A stretch of DNA of 64,000 bases from Catenulispora pinisilvae. GTDB taxonomy: Bacteria > Actinomycetota > Actinomycetes > Streptomycetales > Catenulisporaceae. Made by a program: the position numbers and the translations under genes. The notes beneath the pieces were generated by a model. The model was not told where the DNA came from. It made no database searches and saw only the letters and a list, made by a program, of their open reading frames with translations. Position 1 is the stretch's first letter; every line of letters starts with the position of its first letter. Shown here one piece after another: positions 58,088 through 64,000 of this stretch. The stretch is from contig NZ_JAAFZA010000014.1 of NCBI RefSeq assembly GCF_015356865.1, forward strand, positions 26,603 to 90,602, read 5' to 3'.

Positions 58088-60109
58088 TCAGCTCGTCGGC
58101 CACGCCGAGGGCGCCGGCGGCACCACCACCGGCGGGCGGTCGTCGCAGGTGATCGTGTTCGGCAGCTCCCACGGCGCCAGCCAGGCCCCCGTGGTGCCGC
58201 CTCCGGTGTTGCCGCCGAGGTCGGTCAGCGCGAACTCCGAGCCGGCCGAGGTGAAGTGGAACGAGCCGCAGTTGTTGACGCCGACGGCGCCGACGTTGCG
58301 GGCCACCACGTTCTGGAACGTAGCGCCGCCGGCCGAGCGGGCCGACACCACCGAGGTGCCGGTGCCGTCGACCTTGATGTTCGCGAAGTGCACGTTCGTG
58401 ATCGAGTACAGGTCCTTCACCGAGAAGTCCGAGACCAGCATGATCGCGTTATAGGTGTTGTCCAGGAAGTTGTCGCCGGTGACCTGGATGTCCGCGTCGA
58501 TGTTGTGCTCGAGTGCGTAGATCCAGATGGCGCCCAGGCCGATCTTCCAGTTCAGCTCGAACGTGCCGGCGCGCACCGTGGTGTTGTCCGCGACGCGGAT
58601 CGTGCCGGCGAACGGCACCGCGCCGAAGCGGCTGCCGATCTGTAGCGCCGAGCCCTCCCGGATCGGGTCGGCGACCAGGTTGTCGGACACCGTCAGGTCA
58701 CTGCCGCCGTACAGGGCGATGCCGTTGGCCAGCACCGGCGTCTGCACCGTGTTGTGGTCGAACACGTCACCGGAGTCCGCGGTCTTCTCCGACCACATCG
58801 CCAGGCCGTCGTCGCCGGTGTTGCGGATGAAGTTGTTCCGCACCACCGAGTTCGTCACGCCGGTGTGGAAGTTGATCCCGTCGGCGATCTGGTCGGCGAT
58901 CTGGTTGTCCTGGATCGTCAGGTTGTTCATCGGGCCGTCCAGCCACATCCCGACCTTGGTGTGCTGGATGTACAGGCCCTGGATGCTGGAGTCGCTCAGC
59001 GCGCCGCCGATGCCGTTCACCTGGTCGGTGTCGATGCGTTCGCGCACGTCGCCCTCGATGGCGAAGTCGGACAGGTGCACGTTGTGCGATCCGCCGACCG
59101 AGGCGTCCTTGCCGTAGAAGCCGACGCCGGTGTGGACCGAGCCGTCCGGGGCCGGCGCCGAGAGCGTCACCTGGTGGCCCTTGACGATGGTGTACCAGCT
59201 GCCGGCGCCCTCGATGGTGACGTCGTCGACGATGATGTGCCGGTTCACCTGGTACGTGCCCGGCGGCAGGTACACCGGCAGGTGCACCAGGCGCGCGAAG
59301 GCGATCGCCCGGTCGATGGCGTCGGCCGAGTCGCGCTGTCCGGTCGGGTCGGCGCCGAACAGCAGCACGTTCGCCGCCGCCAGGTCGATCTTCGGCGGCG
59401 CGACCAGCTGGGAGTCCATCAGGTCGATGGTGGTGGTCGCCGCGGCCGTGCCGGCCGGGGCGGCCAGCCGGATGACGTCGCCGGCCCGGTAGGTGCGCCC
59501 CAGCAGCAGCCGCTGCTCGTCGTAGAAGTGGTTGGGACGGAACGGCGTCGGGAACACCGGCGCCGGCGTGGTCTGATCCGGCACGCAGTTGCACTCGGTG
59601 GTCCACCAGTCCGGGTCCAGCGGCCCGGCCGAGGGGTCGTTGCTGAACGGGTACTCGTTGTACAGCCACGCGTACTGCGACGTCAGCGTCATCGTCCGGT
59701 GGTCGTGGCCGTTCACCGACACGTCCAGCGGCGCCGTGATCCCGCCGCCGGCGGGGGCGTCCGGGATGCTGTAGCGGACCGTGATCGCGTTCGTCGCCGC
59801 CGGCAGCGTGAACTGCACGTACTGCCCGGGCTTCAGTGTCACCGCCGAGCGCCCGGACGCCTCGGCGGCCAGCGTGTAGGCATCGGTGCCGGGCCCGATG
59901 ACCGTGCCGTCGGTGACGGCGTTCTCCGCCTCCTGCTCGACGAACCCCGGATCGGCGCCGCGTCCGGCGACCAGTGACGGATCCAGCGCGGCCCGCGTGA
60001 CCTTCGTCGGCGGCGCCGTGGCCGCGCCGGCGGGGCCGGCGGCGATGAGCGTGCTCAGGCCCAGAACCGCGGCGAAGGCCGCGGCCAGGGGTTTGGTGGG
60101 TGTGGGCAT
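58088..60109 (-). CDS. Secreted right-handed beta-helix protein, glycoside-hydrolase/pectate-lyase-like
   Basis: A 673-residue secreted protein. Residues 1-30 form a signal peptide (hydrophobic AAAFAAVLGLSTLIAA, cleavage after AGAA). An N-terminal beta-sandwich of CBM35 type is suggested by FVEQEAENAV, SAVTLKPGQYVQFTL and NAITVRYSIPDA. A linker starting LLFGADPTGQRDSADAI opens the parallel beta-helix with a run of rungs (NNLTIQDNQIADQIADGINF, then NSVVRNNFIRNTGDDGLAMW), the aspartate-rich rung being the usual active-site position. Relatives in Streptomyces are annotated as mycodextranase or GH49/GH87-like proteins acting on alpha-glucans. I cannot fix the substrate. The gene faces palindromes upstream that suggest sugar-responsive control. 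Confidence 0.85.
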   Translation of the reverse strand: MPTPTKPLAAAFAAVLGLSTLIAAGPAGAATAPPTKVTRAALDPSLVAGRGADPGFVEQEAENAVTDGTVIGPGTDAYTLAAEASGRSAVTLKPGQYVQFTLPAATNAITVRYSIPDAPAGGGITAPLDVSVNGHDHRTMTLTSQYAWLYNEYPFSNDPSAGPLDPDWWTTECNCVPDQTTPAPVFPTPFRPNHFYDEQRLLLGRTYRAGDVIRLAAPAGTAAATTTIDLMDSQLVAPPKIDLAAANVLLFGADPTGQRDSADAIDRAIAFARLVHLPVYLPPGTYQVNRHIIVDDVTIEGAGSWYTIVKGHQVTLSAPAPDGSVHTGVGFYGKDASVGGSHNVHLSDFAIEGDVRERIDTDQVNGIGGALSDSSIQGLYIQHTKVGMWLDGPMNNLTIQDNQIADQIADGINFHTGVTNSVVRNNFIRNTGDDGLAMWSEKTADSGDVFDHNTVQTPVLANGIALYGGSDLTVSDNLVADPIREGSALQIGSRFGAVPFAGTIRVADNTTVRAGTFELNWKIGLGAIWIYALEHNIDADIQVTGDNFLDNTYNAIMLVSDFSVKDLYSITNVHFANIKVDGTGTSVVSARSAGGATFQNVVARNVGAVGVNNCGSFHFTSAGSEFALTDLGGNTGGGTTGAWLAPWELPNTITCDDRPPVVVPPAPSAWPTS

Positions 60110-60168
60110 GACTGGACCGTAGGCGGCCCACGTGCCGGAGGCAAGAGTTCTGTACCTTGATTTCAGGG

Positions 60169-60233
60169 GATCATCAGTGATCTTCAGCTTCTACTCGGCT
60201 TCTTGCGTTAGCGCGGTCGAATCTTGCGCAAGA
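60169..60233. promoter_or_regulatory. Promoter region of the beta-helix gene with palindromes
   Basis: GATCA-TCAG-TGATC (60169-60182) and the perfect palindrome TCTTGCGCAAGA (60222-60233), with a half-site TTCTTGCG at 60200, lie 60-125 bases upstream of the start. CTTGCGCAAG resembles LacI-family operators of actinomycete sugar genes; no such regulator gene is in view. Confidence 0.5.
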
Positions 60234-60277
60234 AGGCGGGGCTCCCGCCGGAAACCGCTGTAGCGAATCCCAATGCC

Positions 60278-60325
60278 CTCATCACGAGGACCCCTCATCA
60301 CGAGGACCCCTCATCACGAGGACCC
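60278..60325 (+). repeat. 16-bp tandem repeat, three copies, over the end of the MBL-fold gene
   Basis: CTCATCACGAGGACCC occurs at 60278, 60294 and 60310. The stop codon of the minus-strand enzyme at 60314-60316 lies in the third copy, so the array has grown into its 3' flank. Confidence 0.9.
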
Positions 60326-61264
60326 GACTCGTTCCGCGTGGGTCGCGAGCCGGGCCGCCGCGTCGTGGTCGTGGGTGGGGATGATCGTGGCGGAACGGCG
60401 TGCCAGGTGCAGGCGGTGCAGGGCTTTGAAGGTGAGGTCGCGGTCGTCGTCGGCGAAATCGCCCGGGTAGCTGGACTTCTGGCGGATCTCATCGATCTGC
60501 AGGGAATGCCAGGCGACGTCGCCCGCCAAAAGGATCCAGCCGCCCGGGGTGTGCGCCAGGACGCCGATGCTGCCCGGTGTGTGTCCCGCGAGGTCGACCA
60601 GGACGATGCTGCCGTCGCCGAACAGATCACGGCTGCGGGTGAAGGTGAGGACCGGCGGGCCGTCGAGATCGTATTCGACCAGGGGGCGGTCCTTCAGCGA
60701 ATCGCGCACGCCACCGACGGGAGCGACCACGCCTTGCGCGATCCAGCGGTGCTCGGTGCTGTGCAGGTGCACCGGGAGGCCTGGCAGGTCGAGCAGCCCG
60801 CACACGTGATCCCAGTGCGCGTGCGTCGGCAGCGCGAAATCCAGTGCGGGCAAGTCGGGCTCGGCCCGCAGCGCGGTGATCGTCGCGATGGTGTCGGACG
60901 GCGGGCGCACGGCCATCCGCAGAAGTCTCGGCAGCTGCGCGATGGCACGGTGCTCGGCATCGAGGCAGACGCTCGGATCGACGATGAAGGTGGCCTCAGG
61001 ATGCTGAACCACGAACGACGTCAGCGAATTGGAGATGCGGCGCGGAGAGAAACGCCCCTCCACGATGGCCGCCGTCGGTACCGGCCGCGGTACCTGCGCC
61101 AAGGAGGTCACCGTCACCGTCCGCCGGGCGGCGGGCAGTCCCGCATCGGTGATGGACCGCAGGAACCGTTTGTCGGCGCGGCGCGGCCGCAGCGCGCCGC
61201 GCACCGAGCCGAACGCCGTCGCACAGCATTCGAGCAGGCCGGGAGTACGTACTGGATCAGGCAT
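60314..61264 (-). CDS. Metallo-beta-lactamase-fold hydrolase
   Basis: A 316-residue enzyme with the metal motif THAHWDH near residue 151, VDLAGHTPGSIG near 226 and LAGDVAWH near 247, and a final metal-ligand region PTHDHD near 298. The family includes lactonases, glyoxalase II and other hydrolases with two metal ions; the length and N-terminal extension resemble quorum-quenching-type lactonases, but the substrate is open. It is divergent from a MerR regulator, with a palindrome between them. The start at ATG 61264 has no strong ribosome-binding site and may be leaderless. Its end lies in a 16-bp tandem repeat. Confidence 0.9.
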   Translation of the reverse strand: MPDPVRTPGLLECCATAFGSVRGALRPRRADKRFLRSITDAGLPAARRTVTVTSLAQVPRPVPTAAIVEGRFSPRRISNSLTSFVVQHPEATFIVDPSVCLDAEHRAIAQLPRLLRMAVRPPSDTIATITALRAEPDLPALDFALPTHAHWDHVCGLLDLPGLPVHLHSTEHRWIAQGVVAPVGGVRDSLKDRPLVEYDLDGPPVLTFTRSRDLFGDGSIVLVDLAGHTPGSIGVLAHTPGGWILLAGDVAWHSLQIDEIRQKSSYPGDFADDDRDLTFKALHRLHLARRSATIIPTHDHDAAARLATHAERVGSS

Positions 61265-61277
61265 GATGGCACGGTAA

Positions 61278-61299
61278 TACTTAAGGTCGACATGAAGTA
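61278..61299. promoter_or_regulatory. MerR-type operator/promoter
   Basis: A 22-base near-palindrome centred on GTCGAC, with ACTT/AAGT outer arms (9 of 11 pairs match), lies between the divergent MBL-fold and MerR genes. MerR proteins bind such dyads inside a long promoter spacer. The position fits control of the hydrolase. Confidence 0.6.
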
Positions 61300-61311
61300 A
61301 AGGGCCGTATC

Positions 61312-61734
61312 GTGACCACAGTCCATACGATGAAGATCGGCGAAGCCGCGGCCGCCCTCGGTATCGAGGCACATGTGCTGCGGCATTGGGAATCCGCCGG
61401 CCTGCTCATGCCACAGCGCAACCGCTCAGGCCATCGCACGTATGACGAGCACGTCCTCGACTACGCCCGGCTGATCCAGACCCTGCAACGCACCGGACTG
61501 TCCCTCGATCAGATCCGGCAGCTCGGCTACAGCGCCGACGATGTTCGCCTAGACCTCATCGCCCTTCGCCGCGCTGAGGTGAATGACCGAATCGCCCTGT
61601 TGCAGGCCACAGATCGGTTCCTCGGACATCTCACTGCATGCAGCCACCCGATTATCGCCGAATGCCCGGAATGCTCCGACTTTGCCAACCAGGGCCGTGC
61701 CCCCCGGCCGGGCGGATTCCCAGATCAGCGGTAG
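61312..61734 (+). CDS. MerR-family transcriptional regulator
   Basis: A 140-residue regulator: winged helix-turn-helix MKIGEAAAALGIEAHVLRHW at residues 7-26, then the family's SGHRTYDEHVLDYARL wing and a dimerisation helix. The C terminus has CSH and CPEC, so three Cys residues could bind a metal or sense redox state. GTG 61312 has AAAGGG seven bases ahead; ATG 61330 is the alternative. It is divergent from the MBL-fold hydrolase and presumably regulates it. Confidence 0.93.
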   Translation: MTTVHTMKIGEAAAALGIEAHVLRHWESAGLLMPQRNRSGHRTYDEHVLDYARLIQTLQRTGLSLDQIRQLGYSADDVRLDLIALRRAEVNDRIALLQATDRFLGHLTACSHPIIAECPECSDFANQGRAPRPGGFPDQR

Positions 61735-61812
61735 ACCCCGCTTCAGATCCGGGGCTGCGCAAGGCTGCCGTGTGGGCTGCGCGCGTGCTTCACCGACCCG
61801 TACCGCCGCGGC

Positions 61813-62118
61813 TCAACCCCTGTCTTCCAGCCGGTTGGCGATGATGGCCTCGAACCGCTCGCGTTCGATCAGGGTCACGTCCGGGCAACTACGGCCATCC
61901 TCACAGCCGTAGACGTCTTGCTCGACGCTCCACTCGGCGTCCCTGATCTCGTAGCGTTCGCCGGCTAGTTCGACCGCTCGGTCGCCTTCGCGGACGTGAC
62001 GTTCGGCGATCGCGACTGCCAGGGGGTTGAGACCGGTGCGGCGTCGGTTGAGTGCATTGATGATCTCGGCTTCCGTCCCACTGGTGGTGGGAAAGAGGCC
62101 GTGTATCTCGTCAGTCAT
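61813..62118 (-). CDS. Small hypothetical protein, 101 residues
   Basis: An acidic soluble protein starting MTDEIHGLFPTTSGTEAEII and ending with a helical IERERFEAIIANRLEDRG. Codon use (GC-rich third positions) is that of a real gene. No family or motif is recognised; two Cys residues (YGCEDGRSCPD) lie close together. AGGGTGG about eight bases before the ATG can bind the ribosome. It is 79 bases from the next minus-strand gene and may share its transcript. Confidence 0.6.
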   Translation of the reverse strand: MTDEIHGLFPTTSGTEAEIINALNRRRTGLNPLAVAIAERHVREGDRAVELAGERYEIRDAEWSVEQDVYGCEDGRSCPDVTLIERERFEAIIANRLEDRG

Positions 62119-62197
62119 GCTGCTGCCACCCTGTTCTTTCCTACAGCGCGGATATCCTGCGGTTGGCCGAGTCGCGACGACTACGTTGTCAGGAGTC

Positions 62198-62842
62198 CTA
62201 AGGGCCCTGCCACACAGTGACTTCGATGGCCAGGTTTCCCGCCTGAGGGGTGGCGGGATCGACCGGCAGGGTCTTCAGCGCGGCGATGCGATGGGTACTG
62301 GTCGTCAGGCAGATGACCTGGCCGGGCGCCACGCTGTCCAGGCCGATGGTGGCGGTCCGGTCGCCGTCGTCCCGGCAGCCCGCGTAGGTTCCGGGCCGAC
62401 CGGGCGGCAGCAGGGCGAACAGGGCGTTGCTCCCGCCGAAGACCTCGTTGAGACCCGGGGTGTAGTACACGGTGTTTCCGTCGTCGGCCGGGTCGACGTC
62501 CAGGCCGGCGGAGTCGTTGATGTCGATCTCCGCGATGTGCTTGATGGGGATGCCGCTGGAGCCGTCGCCCTGGACGGCAGCCGTCGCGGATGTCCGCGTC
62601 GAGATAGGTGCGGTCGGCGACGGTGAGGCGCCGGTCTGGCCCGAGCCCCCGAACGCGGCGACAGCGGCCCACACCGCACCGGCGGCCACGATCAGGCCGG
62701 CCAGGGCGGTGAGCACCTTCTGGCTCGCGGTCAGCGAGCCGACTATGCGGTCCGACCAGGACTTGCTGTCGCCGGCAACCGGCTGACCGGCCTGCGGGCC
62801 GCCCTGTTCCCCTGGGTTGCTCACCCTCTCCGCCACGGGCAT
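62198..62842 (-). CDS. Membrane-anchored protein with extracellular domain
   Basis: A 214-residue protein with a short cytoplasmic N terminus, one membrane segment at about residues 42-64 (VLTALAGLIVAAGAVWAAVA), then a Ser/Thr/Pro-rich linker and an extracellular domain with a Cys pair (TYAGCRDDG and VICLTTSTH) that could form a disulfide. No family is recognised. The start is uncertain: ATG 62842 was chosen; an upstream TTG at 62860 or a GTG at 62824 are possible. Confidence 0.65.
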   Translation of the reverse strand: MPVAERVSNPGEQGGPQAGQPVAGDSKSWSDRIVGSLTASQKVLTALAGLIVAAGAVWAAVAAFGGSGQTGASPSPTAPISTRTSATAAVQGDGSSGIPIKHIAEIDINDSAGLDVDPADDGNTVYYTPGLNEVFGGSNALFALLPPGRPGTYAGCRDDGDRTATIGLDSVAPGQVICLTTSTHRIAALKTLPVDPATPQAGNLAIEVTVWQGP

Positions 62843-62930
62843 CAGGCTACTGATTTTCAAGTGCCGGGAGCAACCAGCCCGATCAGCTCATCCGGCCGGA
62901 CCCAGCTGTCCGCAGGCTCGCGCCGCCGCC

Positions 62931-63629
62931 TCATTTGCGTAGGTAGGCGAGGCACAGCACGAAGACGGCGCGACCCAGGTAGGCGATCGACTTCACCGGA
63001 GACGCGCTCGGGGCGCCGCCGGCTCGCGGGCGCATGACGACGGGGACCTGGCGGACGACGTATCCGGCCTTGATGGCTCTGACGAGAGTGTCGATGGTGT
63101 CGGCCAGGTATTCGACCGGATACCACGCCGCGTAATATTCGATGAGTTCGCGATTGCAGCAGCGCAGTCCGGATGTGGTGTCGGTCAGGCGGACCTTGGC
63201 CTGGCCGGAGATGACGAGGCTGAACAGTGTCATCGCCCAGCGGCGGGGGCCTCGGGCCTGGTAGTCGCCCTCGCCGGCGAACCTCGCGCCGATGACCATG
63301 TCGGCGCCGTCCAGGCCGGCGATCAGTTCCGGGATGCTCTGGGGCAGGTGCTGGCCGTCGGCGTCGAACTGCACAGCGATCTGGTAGCCCTTGTCGCGGG
63401 CGTAGACGAAGCCGAGTCTCCTGGCTCCGCCCACGCCGAGGTTGAAGGGGAGTTCCAGGACCGCGACGTCGTGCGCGCGGGCCGTCTTCACCGTGGAGTC
63501 GGTCGATCCGTCGTCCACCACGAGGATGTCCACGTGGGGAAGGAAATCCTGGATCTCCTGAAGGACGTCGCCGATGGATTCTTCTTCATTCCACGCGGGA
63601 ATGATGACAAGCACACTTTTCTGTGTCAC
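62931..63629 (-). CDS. Family 2 glycosyltransferase, dolichol-phosphate mannose synthase-like
   Basis: A 232-residue enzyme: VLVIIPAWNEEESIGDVL at the N terminus, VVDDGSTDST near residue 38, FDADGQH with the metal-binding DxD near 88, and the C-terminal TDTTSGLRCCNREL acceptor region. Enzymes of this group transfer a sugar from a nucleotide donor to polyprenyl phosphate on the inner face of the membrane, for later glycosylation of lipids or proteins. There is no membrane segment at the C terminus, so it is the soluble/peripheral type. It starts at GTG 63629, with AGGG about seven bases ahead. It directly follows a broken MFS gene. Confidence 0.93.
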   Translation of the reverse strand: MTQKSVLVIIPAWNEEESIGDVLQEIQDFLPHVDILVVDDGSTDSTVKTARAHDVAVLELPFNLGVGGARRLGFVYARDKGYQIAVQFDADGQHLPQSIPELIAGLDGADMVIGARFAGEGDYQARGPRRWAMTLFSLVISGQAKVRLTDTTSGLRCCNRELIEYYAAWYPVEYLADTIDTLVRAIKAGYVVRQVPVVMRPRAGGAPSASPVKSIAYLGRAVFVLCLAYLRK

Positions 63630-63981
63630 GGATGCCCTAGCGATGTGATGATTTCGACACCCATCAAGATATCCGGGCCGGGCCGGCCGTGCTCGCGAAC
63701 GGCGGGACTCCGGCGATGGCGAGACAGCCGAGGACCCGCTCGGTGTCGCGGGCTCGCGATGAGCAGGATCCCGGACGCACTGGCAACGAAGGAGAAGGCG
63801 TCGCCGAGAAACGGAACCCAGCGCCCGAGCGCGAACAGGAAACCGCCGGTGGAAGGACCGGCGAGCCTGACGGCAAGTCCGGTTCTTCGCTGCTTCGTCC
63901 CCGACCCTTCAGCTTGCTGCTCCACTTTTGCTTCACACCCGCGTCGCCGCTGGCGGAGCCGAAGGGGCGTAGCAGAGGCGC
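63630..63981 (-). pseudogene. Fragment of an MFS transporter of the same branch as the synthetase-linked exporter
   Basis: On the minus strand a stretch reads LAGPSTGGFLFALGRWVPFLGDAF followed by a membrane-like helix, matching the middle of EntS-like exporters such as the one at 32567-33832 (there GLLFGLGTALPFLGDA). Similarity stops soon after the helix, and upstream and downstream parts read in other frames without MFS character. Only an internal fragment remains, adjoining the contig end. Confidence 0.6.
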
Positions 63982-64000
63982 CTGTCTCTTAGACACATCT
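63982..64000 (+). other. Sequencing-library adapter (Nextera mosaic end) at the contig edge
   Basis: CTGTCTCTTAGACACATCT equals the reverse complement of the Tn5/Nextera mosaic end except for one base (G for T at the eleventh position). It is not natural sequence and marks the end of an assembled contig. Confidence 0.9.

Noticed and set aside
58754..59977. Plus-strand 407-codon frame opposite the beta-helix gene
   Set aside because: It is an Arg/Val/Gly/His-rich shadow of the secreted protein gene, which has a signal peptide and clear repeats.

Overview
The window is about 64 kb of very GC-rich DNA whose gene set (MbtH-dependent non-ribosomal peptide synthetases, NrtR-type NUDIX regulator, XRE/MmyB-like regulator, Rhs remnant, frequent GTG starts, strong GC bias at third codon positions) fits a filamentous actinomycete of the Streptomyces/Catenulispora kind. 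The genus cannot be fixed from this sequence. The last 19 bases match the Nextera transposon end except for one base, so the right edge looks like the end of a draft contig.

Positions 1-33.8 kb are the right-hand part of a large non-ribosomal peptide cluster. Two colinear, translationally coupled synthetases (the first cut at its 5' end) carry eight complete adenylation modules with five epimerization domains. A small MbtH helper, a GNAT acetyltransferase and an MFS exporter follow. My readings of the adenylation pockets give Val-like, unassigned, hydrophobic/aromatic, basic, Thr, basic, Val-like, hydrophobic/aromatic. D residues are expected at modules 1, 2, 4, 6 and 8. The last protein ends in an epimerization domain and there is no thioesterase, so chain release must be done by something outside the window. 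A convergent FAD oxidoreductase of the D-amino-acid-oxidase type closes this part.

Positions 34.9-55.9 kb are accessory DNA. Broken genes (a lectin, an Rhs/YD-repeat tip, a tyrosine integrase and a membrane M48 peptidase) surround a cluster of conflict-type genes: (i) a Cap4-like nuclease fused to NB-ARC and a helical-repeat sensor; (ii) a RAMA-CBS-CBS-HEPN protein; (iii) an NrtR-like NUDIX regulator with an unknown partner; (iv) a nucleosidase-fold protein followed by a 1417-residue STAND-type ATPase. In (iv) the tail of the first protein and the head of the second share the same short RHIM/BASS-like peptide motif, the arrangement expected for amyloid signalling between an NLR-like sensor and its effector. 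I consider this pair the most interesting system in the window. A 752-bp MITE-like element built of nested palindromes sits in the end of the M48 gene at a duplicated CTAG, and removing it restores the original stop codon.

Positions 56-64 kb look like ordinary chromosome: an SDR oxidoreductase divergent from an XRE regulator, a secreted beta-helix protein with palindromes in its promoter, a MerR regulator divergent from a metallo-beta-lactamase-fold enzyme, two small proteins of unknown function, a dolichol-phosphate-mannose-synthase-like glycosyltransferase and a broken MFS gene at the edge. No tRNA, rRNA or CRISPR array was recognised.
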